From JAENWD01 sp963796915 (GTDB lineage: Bacteria > Acidobacteriota > Vicinamibacteria > Vicinamibacterales > JAENWD01): 64,000 bases of DNA. The stretch lies in NCBI GenBank assembly GCA_963796915.1, contig CAWCNI010000004.1, positions 2,108,001 to 2,172,000 of the forward strand, written 5' to 3'. A program made the position numbers and the translations under genes. Shown here piece by piece: positions 49,334 to 57,128 of this stretch. The first letter of the stretch is position 1, and the number at the start of each line of letters is the position of its first letter. The notes under the pieces were generated by a model. That model was not told the DNA's origin. It ran no database searches and worked only from the letters and a program-made list of their open reading frames with translations.

Positions 49334-49404
49334 GGCCAATCTTCCGCCTTCGCTGAAGCTACGGCGGACCGCCGAGGCCGGGGCGGAGGCTGGTTAGATT
49401 GGCC
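49334..49404. repeat. Interrupted palindrome GGCCAATC ... GATTGGCC with inserted hairpin
   Basis: Arms 49334-49341 and 49397-49404 match the A-T version of the palindrome family, but a 55-bp insert with its own CCGCC...GGCGG complementarity separates them. It sits at the end of the IPT lipoprotein gene. A half copy (GGCCGATC) lies at 49269. Confidence 0.65.
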
Positions 49405-49416
49405 GGTGGCTGAAGG

Positions 49417-50562
49417 CTACCAGCGCAGGAAGCGCCTACCGGTGGCGATGTGGTGGCCGTCGAAATCGCTGCTGCACAGGAACCAGCGATCCGACAGGTA
49501 GACAGCGGCGATCTGGTCCACGCCGGCCACGGCGTCTGTGCCGCCCGCTTTGATGGTGGAATGCCACTCGACACCGGACACCGAGCACGCATCGCCTTTG
49601 CGCGGACCATTGACGCTCGAACAGCCAGCGTCAAAGCCGAGCGAGACCTTCGCCGGGTCGACGCGCCACGACGTGATCACGTACTTGTCGCGATTGTTCT
49701 CGACATCGCTCCGCTCGTCGTCGTCGCCCTCGCAGGTCGGCGAGAAGTCCTTCATCACGACGTTGACCGAGACTTCCGACTTCGAGAAGTTGGTCAGAAA
49801 ATCGGTGGCCATGTCGCCGACTTCCTTGACCGAGTCATGCACGCTGACTTGCGTCGTGCCGCTGACACTGTTCTCCTGCGAAATGGGCAGGCCGTTGGCG
49901 TCCGTCGTCTGATACTTCTCGACGACAGTCAATGTCAGCGCGCCGACCAGGGGTGTGCCGCCGCTTGCCGGCGCCTTCCACTTCACCTTCGCGCCCGAGC
50001 CTGTGATGGCGCCCACATTCGCGGTCCACGTGTAGGTCAGCTGATCCAGCGGGGTCTCCTTGTCCTGCACTGTCGCCGTGACGTCGATCTCCTCGCCGAG
50101 ATCGGCGAACTGCGCCGGCTCTTTCGATCGCGTGCCCTGGGCGACGATCGACTGGATGGTCGGCGGCGTGTTGGCCACCTGCACCGGCGGCGAGTAGGTG
50201 AAGGCCCCGCTGAGCACGCCACGGTGCGTGCCCACGCTGACCGAGACATCAGCGACGCCGGCCGCGTGAGCACCGGTGGTCGCGGTGATCTGCGTGGAGG
50301 ACAGGACGTTGACGCCCGTGGCGGCAGCGCCGCCGATCGTCACGGTGGCGCCGGCGGCGAAGTTCGACCCGGCAATCGCCACTGTCGTGCCGCCGATCGT
50401 CGTCCCGGAGTTCGGAGTGACGGCGGTCACCGACGGCGTGTCTCCCGAGGGCGAGGGTCCGGCGGGGTTCCCGCCGCACGCGGAAAACAGGGACAGGACG
50501 ACCAGAGGGACGAGAGCGCGGCTCAGTCGGAGCAGGCGGGGGCCTGACGGCTGGGGGGGCAT
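49417..50562 (-). CDS. IPT/TIG-domain lipoprotein, 381 residues
   Basis: A lipoprotein signal (LVPLVVLSLFSAC, modified Cys near residue 29) is followed by a Gly/Pro/Ser linker. One IPT/TIG domain covers about residues 42-125 (VTAVTPNSGTTIGGTTVAIA, GSNFAAGATVTIGGAAATGV), followed by an Ig-like middle (QFADLGEEIDVTATVQDKET). The C-terminal domain has three cysteines (SPTCEGDDDERSD, AGCSSVNGPRKGDACSVSG). It should be anchored to the outer membrane. It precedes the NHL gene in the same direction, but 300 bp with a palindrome separate them. Confidence 0.85.
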   Translation of the reverse strand: MPPQPSGPRLLRLSRALVPLVVLSLFSACGGNPAGPSPSGDTPSVTAVTPNSGTTIGGTTVAIAGSNFAAGATVTIGGAAATGVNVLSSTQITATTGAHAAGVADVSVSVGTHRGVLSGAFTYSPPVQVANTPPTIQSIVAQGTRSKEPAQFADLGEEIDVTATVQDKETPLDQLTYTWTANVGAITGSGAKVKWKAPASGGTPLVGALTLTVVEKYQTTDANGLPISQENSVSGTTQVSVHDSVKEVGDMATDFLTNFSKSEVSVNVVMKDFSPTCEGDDDERSDVENNRDKYVITSWRVDPAKVSLGFDAGCSSVNGPRKGDACSVSGVEWHSTIKAGGTDAVAGVDQIAAVYLSDRWFLCSSDFDGHHIATGRRFLRW

Positions 50563-50665
50563 TCAACCAACAATTGTGCCTGTGATTGGCTGGCTCGGCA
50601 AGACGGTGGCGAGGTCGCGGGTGTGGCGATTTGGCTCGCCGGCAGGCGGCTGCGGAACTGCCTGG

Positions 50666-50683
50666 TATCAGATGAGCCTGATA
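50666..50683. promoter_or_regulatory. Palindrome TATCAG-N6-CTGATA, possible toxin-antitoxin operator
   Basis: Perfect 6-bp arms end 18 bp before the antitoxin ATG. A second short palindrome, CATGG-N10-CCATG (50685-50704), overlaps that ATG. Type II antitoxins of this class normally repress their own promoter, so these are candidate sites. Confidence 0.45.
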
Positions 50684-50701
50684 GCATGGTAAACTGATGC
50701 C

Positions 50702-51133
50702 ATGACCAGCATTGAACGCGTCGTCGACGTCCTGGGCGGCCGGGCAGTGCTCAAGCGCCCCGTCCGAACCTGGAGCGATCTCGAGCAGGTGGTGCGCGAC
50801 GGCCTGCCCAAGCGGGCCCTGCAGCTGGTCGCCGCGCGAGCCCTCCCCGAAGGCACGGCGGCCTCCACGCTGGTCTACCGTGTCGTGCCGAGCGCCACGT
50901 TCAAGCGCCGCACGCGACTGACGTCCGAAGAGAGCGAGCGCACCGAACGCCTCGCCCGCATCGTCGCGCTGGCCGAGTCGCTGTGGGTTGAAGACGACGA
51001 GACGCGCGCGTTCCTCAACCAGCCGCATCCCCTCCTCGACGATCGCGCGCCGATCGACGTCGCCGCCACCGAGCTCGGCGCGCGACGCGTCGAGCAGCTC
51101 CTCCACAGCGTCGAGCAGGGTCTTCCCCTTTAG
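50702..51133 (+). CDS. parS: ParS/Xre-MbcA-type antitoxin of a RES toxin pair
   Basis: A 143-residue protein with an N-terminal DNA-binding helical domain (SIERVVDVLGGRAVLKRPVR, WSDLEQVVRDGLPKRALQLV) and a C-terminal DUF2384 domain (TERLARIVALAESLWVEDDE, ETRAFLNQPHPLLDDRAPID, ELGARRVEQLLHSVEQGLPL). The closing LxN-x-PhPLLxxxxPxDvaxTelGarrVeqlL pattern is the toxin-binding signature of the family. It is followed 12 bp later by the RES toxin, in the usual antitoxin-first order. Confidence 0.93.
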   Translation: MTSIERVVDVLGGRAVLKRPVRTWSDLEQVVRDGLPKRALQLVAARALPEGTAASTLVYRVVPSATFKRRTRLTSEESERTERLARIVALAESLWVEDDETRAFLNQPHPLLDDRAPIDVAATELGARRVEQLLHSVEQGLPL

Positions 51134-51145
51134 CCAGAGCCGGGC

Positions 51146-51601
51146 GTGCACGCGTTTCGTATCGGATCGCGCCGCTATCCCCTGCTCGACGGGTCCGGTG
51201 CCGCTGCCAGCGACGACGCGCGCTGGAACTCGCGCGGACGGCACGTCATTTACGCTGCCGAGCACTACGCGACCGCCCTCGTCGAGAAGATCGCGCAAGC
51301 CAACGCCAGCCGGCTGCCATCGACGCTGGTCTTCATTCGCATCGAGTGGCCCGACGAGATCGTCATCGAGCGCGTGGATCCGTCCGCGGTAAAGGGATGG
51401 GACGCCGGCAACAAGGCCGTGTCGCAGGCGTTCGGGGACCGCTGGTACGACGATCAGCGATCGCTCGTGCTCGTCGTCCCGTCGCTGGCGGCGCCCGGCC
51501 TCGAGTGGAACGTGCTGATCAACCAGCGCCATCCCGACTTCGCGCGCGTCGTCGGCAGCAAGCCACGTCCGATCGTGTGTCATCCGAAACTGGTGGGATG
51601 A
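51146..51601 (+). CDS. RES-domain toxin (NAD+-degrading family)
   Basis: GTG start 12 bp after the antitoxin stop; 151 residues. The RES pattern is present: an arginine in HAFRIG, then DDARWNSRGRHVIYAAEHYA and TALVEKIAQ with the conserved Tyr and Glu, and NQRHPDFARVV near the end. Characterised members (MbcT, ParT) degrade NAD+ or modify Prs and stop growth until neutralised by the antitoxin. All expected catalytic segments are present, so the toxin is probably active. Confidence 0.93.
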   Translation: MHAFRIGSRRYPLLDGSGAAASDDARWNSRGRHVIYAAEHYATALVEKIAQANASRLPSTLVFIRIEWPDEIVIERVDPSAVKGWDAGNKAVSQAFGDRWYDDQRSLVLVVPSLAAPGLEWNVLINQRHPDFARVVGSKPRPIVCHPKLVG

Positions 51602-51608
51602 CGCTGAT

Positions 51609-51628
51609 GGCCGATCTAAAGATCGGCC
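51609..51628. repeat. Palindrome GGCCGATC-TAAA-GATCGGCC
   Basis: First copy of a cluster. Perfect 8-bp arms. It begins 7 bp after the RES toxin stop and lies at the distal end of the convergent oxidoreductase frame. Confidence 0.85.
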
Positions 51629-52966
51629 CTACCGACATCCACGCCTGGCCAATCTGAAGATCGGCCCTACGGACGGACGAGTATGGCCATCTGGAGATCG
51701 GCTCCGGGTTTTGAACGCCGCACGGTCCCCAGCGACGGCAGGGCCGATCTTTAGATCGGCCATCCACCGCAGGGTGGATTGGCCATCGACGACGCGAGCT
51801 GAGATCGCCTCGCCCGCCGCGTGCGCCGAGGCCCACGCCCACTGGAAATTGAACCCGCCAAGCTGCCCGGTGACATCGACGACCTCACCGATCAAAAAAA
51901 GACCCGGCACGTCGCGCGCTTCCATCGTCTTCGACGACAGCGCGCGCGTGTCCACGCCGCCCGCTGTGACTTCCGCCTTCTCGTAGCCTTCGGTGCCCGC
52001 CGGTGTCACCCGCCACGCGCGCAGGCCCTCGGTCAACGCGTCGATCGCCTGGGTGCTGGCGCTGGCAATGACGGGGTTCAGGTCGCCGTCAGCAATCCAG
52101 CGCTCCGCGAGTCTCCGCGGCAGGTGCTGCGCGAGCGCCGACTTGAACGTCGCGACGTCGCCCGCGGCCCGTCGTGCGACCAGTTCGGCCGCCAGATCGT
52201 GCCCTGGAATCAGATCGATCGTGACAGCCTCACCAGCCGCGAGATACGAGGACGCCTGCAGGATCGCCGGACCGCTCAATCCGCGATGCGTGAACAGCAG
52301 CCGCTCGTCAAAAGCGACGCCACCAGCCGCCGCACGCGAGTCGGCGGCGACACCCGCCAGGCCGTGCCATCGCGCGCGATCAGCATCGCCAAAGACCAGC
52401 GGCACCAGAGCAGGCCGCGGCGGCACAATCGGGACACCGAACTGCGAGGCGAGGCGATAGCCGAAGTCCGTCGCTCCGATCTTTGGAATCGACAGGCCGC
52501 CGGTCGCCACGACCAGGCGCGGCGCCTCGAACAGTCCAGCCGAGGTCTCGACACGGAAGCCGGCGGAGACGCGCTCGATGCGGCAGCCAGTGACGACGCG
52601 CACGTCGCCGCGCGCGCATTCAGCCAGCAGCAGATCCACGATCTGCTGCGCCGATCCGTCGCAGAACAGCTGGCCGAGCGTCTTCTCGTGATAGCGGATC
52701 GCGTGCCGTTCGACCAGTGCAATGAAGTCCGACGGCTGGAAACGCGCCAGCGCCGACCGCGCGAAATGCGGGTTCGCGGAAAGGAAGTGCTCGGGCCGGC
52801 AATGAAGGTTGGTGAAGTTGCAGCGCCCGCCGCCGGAGATCAGGATCTTGCGGCCCGGCTGCTCGCTGCGCTCGAGCACCACGACGCGACGGCCGCGCTG
52901 CCCCGCGACAGCGGCACAGTGGAGCCCGGCGGCGCCGGCGCCGAGGACGATGGCATCGAGCATCAC
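51629..52966 (-). CDS. HI0933/YhiN-type FAD-dependent oxidoreductase with repeat-derived tail
   Basis: 445 residues. FAD-binding N-terminus IVLGAGAAGLHCAAVAGQRG, then GRKILISGGGRCNFTNLH and RPEHFLSANPHFARSALARF; the C-terminal FAD segment is GLFLIGEVVDVTGQLGGFNF with QWAWASAHAAGEAI. These are the HI0933 family hallmarks; the reaction is unknown. The conserved protein ends near residue 395; the last 45-50 residues are encoded by palindromic repeats (RWMADLKIGP, SVGPIFRLARRG). The gene is 16 bp downstream of the LysR gene and should be the last gene of the asd operon. Confidence 0.9.
   Translation of the reverse strand: MMLDAIVLGAGAAGLHCAAVAGQRGRRVVVLERSEQPGRKILISGGGRCNFTNLHCRPEHFLSANPHFARSALARFQPSDFIALVERHAIRYHEKTLGQLFCDGSAQQIVDLLLAECARGDVRVVTGCRIERVSAGFRVETSAGLFEAPRLVVATGGLSIPKIGATDFGYRLASQFGVPIVPPRPALVPLVFGDADRARWHGLAGVAADSRAAAGGVAFDERLLFTHRGLSGPAILQASSYLAAGEAVTIDLIPGHDLAAELVARRAAGDVATFKSALAQHLPRRLAERWIADGDLNPVIASASTQAIDALTEGLRAWRVTPAGTEGYEKAEVTAGGVDTRALSSKTMEARDVPGLFLIGEVVDVTGQLGGFNFQWAWASAHAAGEAISARVVDGQSTLRWMADLKIGPAVAGDRAAFKTRSRSPDGHTRPSVGPIFRLARRGCR
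51646..51761. repeat. Three further palindrome copies in the 3' end of the oxidoreductase gene
   Basis: Copies at 51647-51666 (GGCCAATC/GATCGGCC, arms no longer fully matched), 51685-51701 (degenerate, GGCCATC/GATCGGC) and 51742-51761 (GGCCGATC-TTTA-GATCGGCC, perfect). All lie inside the C-terminal part of the reading frame on the minus strand, where they encode the repeated MADLKIGP / VGPIFR words. Confidence 0.8.
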
Positions 52967-52982
52967 ACCCGGCGGCGGAGCG

Positions 52983-53891
52983 TCAGTTCGTGCCCGCCCA
53001 TCCCATCTTCGGGAGCAGCTCGTCGAGCACGCGAATCATCTCGCTGATCTTGCGCGGCACGCGGTTCGCCTTCAGATAGACCCAGCCGGTCTCGCGGACC
53101 AGCGGCCGTCCGTGAATGGGCTGCGCGACCAGCGTGCCGGCTTTCACTTCGCTCGCAGTGGCCTGGTTCGAGATCAGCGTCGCGCCAATGCCGCTTTGCA
53201 CCATCGCCTTGATGATCTCGACGTTCTCGGTCTCCATCACGATGCGCGGCTGCACCTGCTCGCGCACGAAGTACTCGTCGATGACGCGGCGGGTGTTCGA
53301 GCCCGGCTCGTACAGAATGAAGGGCAGCTTGTTCAGATCCTGCGACTCGATGCGCTTCTTCTGCGCCAGCGGGTGCCCGGGATAGGTGACCAGCTGCAGC
53401 GCCTCCCGCATGACGGGACGCGTGACCAGGTCGGGCTCGCTGACCGGCAGCGTCAGCAGGCCGAGATCCACCGTGCCGGCGCGCAGGCGCCGCACCAGCC
53501 TGTCGGCGGGGCCGGTCATCACCTTCACGTCCACGTCTGGGTGCAGACGCTGGAACTCCTTCAGCAGCGTCGGGAAGACGTAGATCGATACCGTCATGCC
53601 GCCGACGAGCCTGATGGTGCCGGTGAGCTTCTGCTGCGTCTCGCTGAGGCGCTCGGTGGTCTCGCGGATGTCGTCGAACACGCGCAGGGCGAGCTGCAGC
53701 AACGCCTCGCCGGCGGGGGTGATGCGGACCTTCCGCTTGATGCGCCAGAAGAGCGGTTCGTTCAGTTCGGCTTCGAGCAGGAGAATCTGGCGGCTAATCG
53801 CCGATTGCGAGACGTGAAGGCGGCGGCCGGCCCCGGTGAACGACCCGGTCTCCGCCACTGCCTTGAGAATCTCCAGTTGTCGAAGGTCCAT
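52983..53891 (-). CDS. LysR-family transcriptional regulator
   Basis: 302 residues. The N-terminal winged helix is MDLRQLEILKAVAETGSFTG, AGRRLHVSQSAISRQILLLE, AELNEPLFWRIKRKVRITPA; the effector domain follows (TIRLVGGMTVSIYVFPTLLK, MTGPADRLVRRLRAGTVDLG, MVQSGIGATLISNQATASEV). The gene starts 1 bp after the lysC stop, in the same direction. So it is part of the asd-lysC operon rather than divergent, as LysR genes usually are. This suggests that it senses a metabolite linked to the aspartate pathway, but no target is shown. Confidence 0.93.
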   Translation of the reverse strand: MDLRQLEILKAVAETGSFTGAGRRLHVSQSAISRQILLLEAELNEPLFWRIKRKVRITPAGEALLQLALRVFDDIRETTERLSETQQKLTGTIRLVGGMTVSIYVFPTLLKEFQRLHPDVDVKVMTGPADRLVRRLRAGTVDLGLLTLPVSEPDLVTRPVMREALQLVTYPGHPLAQKKRIESQDLNKLPFILYEPGSNTRRVIDEYFVREQVQPRIVMETENVEIIKAMVQSGIGATLISNQATASEVKAGTLVAQPIHGRPLVRETGWVYLKANRVPRKISEMIRVLDELLPKMGWAGTN

Positions 53892-53892
53892 G

Positions 53893-55326
53893 TCAGGCGC
53901 TCACTCCAGTGCGGGACCGGCCCGCCTCCGCCGAGGCTCCGGCGGGCTCCGCCGCAGCATTCGCGGCGGCGGAGAAGAATTCTGCATGAAGTTGGTGCAT
54001 CGCGCGCGGCAAATCGTCCGCGTCGAGCACGAGAGTCACGTTGCGGCGGGCATCGGCCTGCGAGACCAGCCTGAGGGGCACCCCGGACAGGGCGGCGACC
54101 ACGCGGCCAAAGGCTGCGGGATCCGCCCCGTAACGGTCGCCGACGACGGCCACGAGCGCCAGGTCCCGGGCCACGCTCACGTCGGCAAACGCCGACAGGC
54201 CGGCGACGATGCCGTCAAGATGCGCCGGATCGTCCACCGTCACCGACACGCTGACTTCAGAAGTCGAGACGACGTCGACCGCCGTGCGGTGGCGCTCGAA
54301 GACTTCGAACAGCCGGCGCATGTAGCCGTGCGCCATCAGCATGCCCGTCGAGGTGATCGTGATGACGGTGATGCCGGTCTTGCAGGCAAGCGCGGTGACG
54401 ACGTGATCGCCAGACACGTGGTCGGCGATCAGCGTGCCCGGCGCGTCCGGCCGGAACGTATTCAGGATCCGCACCGGAATATTTCGTGCGGCGGCCGGCT
54501 GAATCGTCTTGGGGTGCAGGACCTTCGCGCCGAAATAGGCGAGCTCGGCGGCCTCGCCGAACGACAGCGCCGGCACCGGACGCGCATGGTCGACCACGCG
54601 GGGGTCGGCAGTCAGCATGCCGTCCACGTCGGTCCAGATCTGGATTTCGTCGGCGTCGAGGGCAGCGCCCAGCAGCGCCGCCGAATAATCCGACCCTCCT
54701 CGCCCGAGCGTGGTGGCCACTCCGGCCCGCGTAGCGCCGACAAACCCGCCGGTCACTGCGATGCGGCCCGATGCGCCGACGGGACGCAGTCGCGACTGGA
54801 CGTGCGCGCGCGTCGCCTCTGGCTGTGGCGCGGCGGCAGTGAATGCGTCGTCGGTGACTATGAGTGTGCGCGGGTCTACGGTGACAGCTGGCAGGCCCTC
54901 CGCCGTGAGCGCTGCCGCAACAATCTGACAGCTGGCCAGCTCGCCGATGGCGGCGACGGCATCAAGCGATCGCGGCGAAGCCTCGCGCAGCACCGCCAGC
55001 GCGCCGACAAGCGCCGCGAGATGCGTGAACTGCGCGTCCAGGGCCTTCCGCGCCTGCTCGCTGGCTGCGCCCGGGGCCAGCGCCGTCAGCAGTTCCGTGT
55101 GGCGCGCGTACAGGGCATCCACCAGCCGTCGTGCCTCGTCGCCATCACCGGCGCGTGCGAGCGAGGCCGCCTGCAGCAGTCGGTCGGTCACACCGCCCAG
55201 GGCTGACACGACGACGACAGGAGGGCCGGTCCGCGATGCGAGATGCTCCCGCGTGACGACGTCGGCCACCCGCCGGATTGCGGCCGCATCGGCGACTGAA
55301 GTACCGCCGAACTTCAGCACGCGCAT
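53893..55326 (-). CDS. lysC: Aspartate kinase, long ThrA/LysC III-like form
   Basis: 477 residues. Kinase domain: MRVLKFGGTSVADAAAIRRV, VVVVSALGGVTDRLLQAASL, TLGRGGSDYSAALLGAALDA, IWTDVDGMLTADPRVVDHAR, FGEAAELAYFGAKVLHPKTI. Two ACT domains follow (ITITSTGMLMAHGYMRRLFE, VVSTSEVSVSVTVDDPAHLD), so feedback inhibition by lysine or threonine is expected. It phosphorylates aspartate, the first step for lysine, threonine and methionine. It lies 4 bp after asd, under the attenuator described upstream. The C-terminal 20 residues are Ala/Gly-rich and probably disordered. Confidence 0.96.
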   Translation of the reverse strand: MRVLKFGGTSVADAAAIRRVADVVTREHLASRTGPPVVVVSALGGVTDRLLQAASLARAGDGDEARRLVDALYARHTELLTALAPGAASEQARKALDAQFTHLAALVGALAVLREASPRSLDAVAAIGELASCQIVAAALTAEGLPAVTVDPRTLIVTDDAFTAAAPQPEATRAHVQSRLRPVGASGRIAVTGGFVGATRAGVATTLGRGGSDYSAALLGAALDADEIQIWTDVDGMLTADPRVVDHARPVPALSFGEAAELAYFGAKVLHPKTIQPAAARNIPVRILNTFRPDAPGTLIADHVSGDHVVTALACKTGITVITITSTGMLMAHGYMRRLFEVFERHRTAVDVVSTSEVSVSVTVDDPAHLDGIVAGLSAFADVSVARDLALVAVVGDRYGADPAAFGRVVAALSGVPLRLVSQADARRNVTLVLDADDLPRAMHQLHAEFFSAAANAAAEPAGASAEAGRSRTGVSA

Positions 55327-55330
55327 ACGG

Positions 55331-56410
55331 CTAGCTCCGCACTCCGGCGGCGGGTGCCGACAGCACGCCTTCCGCCACGAGGAGTTCCGCGTTCAGCACC
55401 GCCGCGCCGGCCGCCCCGCGCACCGTGTTGTGGCCCAGCGCGAAGAACTTGTAGCCGGCCACGGGACAGACACGCAGGCGTCCGACACTCACTGTCATGC
55501 CGCCGTCGCGGTCGACGTCGAGGCGCGGCTGCGGACGGTTCTCTTCTTCGAGGTAGACGACGGGCTGCGCGGGGGCGCTTGGCAGGCGATGCCGCTGCGG
55601 CGGTCCGCTGAAGCTGACGAGCGCCTGCCGGACCTCGTCGAGCGAGGGCGATTGCTCGAGCGACACTGACACCGAGACCGTGTGCCCGTTGACCACGGCG
55701 ACCCGTGTCGTCGAGGCGCTGAGCACGACCGGATGCGGCACGACGTGACCGCCCGACAGCGTCCCCAGGATCTTGCGCGGCTCGCTCTCGATCTTCGCCT
55801 CTTCACCCGCGATGAACGGGACGATGTTGCCGATCGCGTCGAGCGAGGCGACACCCGGATAGCCGGCGCCGGACAGCGCCTGCAGTGTGGTGACGACCAC
55901 CGACTTCAGCCCGAACTGACGCAGCGGCGCCAGCGCGAGGCTCAGCACGACCGTCGAGCAGTTCGGGTTGGTGATGAGCGCGCCGTTCCATCCGCGCCCC
56001 TTGCGCTGCGCGGCGACCAGCGCCAGGTGGTCGCCGTTGATCTCAGGAATCAGCAGCGGCACGTCGGCCGCCATCCGGTGGTTCCGGGCGTTGCTGACGA
56101 CGACGTGCCCGGCCCTCGCAAATGCCTCTTCGATGTCGCCGGCCACCGAGGCATCCATCGCCGAGAACAGCAGCTCCGGCGGCGCACCCGCGCCTGGACG
56201 CGCTGCCTGCACGACCAGACCGGCCACGTCGGCCGGCATCGGGACCGGCAGGCGCCAGGGCGCGGCCGCACGATACGTCTGCCCCGCAGACCGTTCGCTG
56301 GCGCCGACCCAGGTCAGGCGGAACCACGGGTGATTGGCCAGCTGCGCGATGAACTGCTGCCCCACCATGCCGGTGGCGCCCAGAACGCCGACGTCGATCC
56401 GTTGCGACAT
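55331..56410 (-). CDS. asd: Aspartate-semialdehyde dehydrogenase
   Basis: Start ATG 56410 follows GAGGAGGGAGCAGC. The 359-residue protein has the nucleotide site GVLGATGMVGQQFIAQLANH, the catalytic Cys in ITNPNCSTVVLSLALAPLRQ, TLQALSGAGYPGVASLDAIG and the His region SGGHVVPHPVVLSASTTRV. The length and these motifs suit the archaeal/fungal-type branch rather than the E. coli type. It reduces aspartyl phosphate to the semialdehyde. It is the first structural gene after a threonine/isoleucine attenuator. Confidence 0.95.
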   Translation of the reverse strand: MSQRIDVGVLGATGMVGQQFIAQLANHPWFRLTWVGASERSAGQTYRAAAPWRLPVPMPADVAGLVVQAARPGAGAPPELLFSAMDASVAGDIEEAFARAGHVVVSNARNHRMAADVPLLIPEINGDHLALVAAQRKGRGWNGALITNPNCSTVVLSLALAPLRQFGLKSVVVTTLQALSGAGYPGVASLDAIGNIVPFIAGEEAKIESEPRKILGTLSGGHVVPHPVVLSASTTRVAVVNGHTVSVSVSLEQSPSLDEVRQALVSFSGPPQRHRLPSAPAQPVVYLEEENRPQPRLDVDRDGGMTVSVGRLRVCPVAGYKFFALGHNTVRGAAGAAVLNAELLVAEGVLSAPAAGVRS

Positions 56411-56432
56411 TGCTGCTCCCTCCTCTTGAGCC

Positions 56433-56472
56433 AAAAAAAAACCCGCCGTGCGGCTGGCGCCGCGTCGGCGGG
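56433..56472 (-). terminator. Intrinsic terminator of the thr/ile attenuator
   Basis: Read on the minus strand: CCCGCCG (56472-56466), a GC-rich centre that can extend the stem, CGGCGGG (56448-56442), then nine consecutive T (56441-56433). It lies between the leader-peptide stop (56501) and asd (56410). This is the textbook form and place for an attenuator. Confidence 0.9.
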
Positions 56473-56500
56473 TATCTGTGCTCGTTTCGAGTGACTTGCG

Positions 56501-56593
56501 CTAGTCGTCGAGCCCGCATACACCACCGCCGCGGCCGCCATGCTTTCGCATGGTGGCAGTCGTAATGGCGATGGTAGTGGTGGTGCGCGACAT
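56501..56593 (-). CDS. Threonine/isoleucine leader peptide of the asd-lysC attenuator, 30 residues
   Basis: The minus-strand frame from ATG 56593 to TAG 56501 begins MSRTTTTIAITTAT: seven threonine and two isoleucine codons within 11 residues, followed by MRKHGG and a Gly-rich end. This mirrors E. coli ThrL (MKRISTT...). With the promoter immediately upstream and the terminator 28 bp downstream it forms a complete attenuator: stalling at Thr/Ile codons should favour an antiterminator and let asd-lysC be read. Only a weak GGA lies ahead of the ATG, and the expected transcription start is within 1-3 bases of it, so the leader may be translated without a 5' leader. Confidence 0.85.
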   Translation of the reverse strand: MSRTTTTIAITTATMRKHGGRGGGVCGLDD

Positions 56594-56602
56594 TTCCGGT
56601 GA

Positions 56603-56631
56603 AGTATAAGGGCACAGCCGTTTTCGGTCAA
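56603..56631 (-). promoter_or_regulatory. Sigma-70-type promoter of the asd operon
   Basis: On the minus strand TTGACC (56631-56626), a 17-bp spacer, then TATACT (56608-56603). Both boxes match the consensus at five of six bases with ideal spacing. The -10 box ends 9 bp before the leader-peptide ATG. Confidence 0.8.
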
Positions 56632-56656
56632 ATGGCGTCTTCCCCGGGAGCCATCG

Positions 56657-57079
56657 ATGACACGCGACGACATCGTCACACTGCTCGACAGACACCAGGC
56701 GGCACTGCAAAGCCGCAACGCCGCGACTGTCGCCGCTGACTACACGCCCGAAGGCGAGTTCCGGGGACCGGCGCACACAGCGGCGGGACGGGCGGCTGTC
56801 GAGGCCGTCTACGGCTTCTGGTTCACGGCCTTTCCCGATTTGACCATCACGTTCGGGCCACCGACGATCGACGGCAATCGGGCCGCGGTGTTCTGGACGT
56901 TCGAAGGCACCGCGCAGGGCCCCTTCTACGGCCTGGTCGGCACGGGGAAGCGCGTGGAGCTCACCGGCGCCACCGAGTACGTCCTCGAAGAGGCCGGCAT
57001 CGCGAGCGCCCATCACATCTTCGACTTCTCGAGCCTGCTGATGAAGACCGGCGTGCTGAAGGTGAAGCCGGGGGTCTGA
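56657..57079 (+). CDS. SnoaL-like/ester-cyclase-type NTF2-fold protein, 140 residues
   Basis: A small alpha-beta barrel protein: TRDDIVTLLDRHQAALQSRN, VAADYTPEGEFRGPAHTAAG, RAAVEAVYGFWFTAFPDLTI and FEGTAQGPFYGLVGTGKRVE are typical of the SnoaL/DUF1486-like group. These bind small hydrophobic molecules, and some act as cyclases or isomerases; no reaction can be assigned. Its start lies 63 bp from the divergent leader peptide and 130 bp before hom, which is read in the same direction. Confidence 0.82.
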   Translation: MTRDDIVTLLDRHQAALQSRNAATVAADYTPEGEFRGPAHTAAGRAAVEAVYGFWFTAFPDLTITFGPPTIDGNRAAVFWTFEGTAQGPFYGLVGTGKRVELTGATEYVLEEAGIASAHHIFDFSSLLMKTGVLKVKPGV

Positions 57080-57128
57080 GCGGCACACCGCGGCGAGGCG
57101 GTTTCCGCGGATCCGGAGCCCTGGCCTG

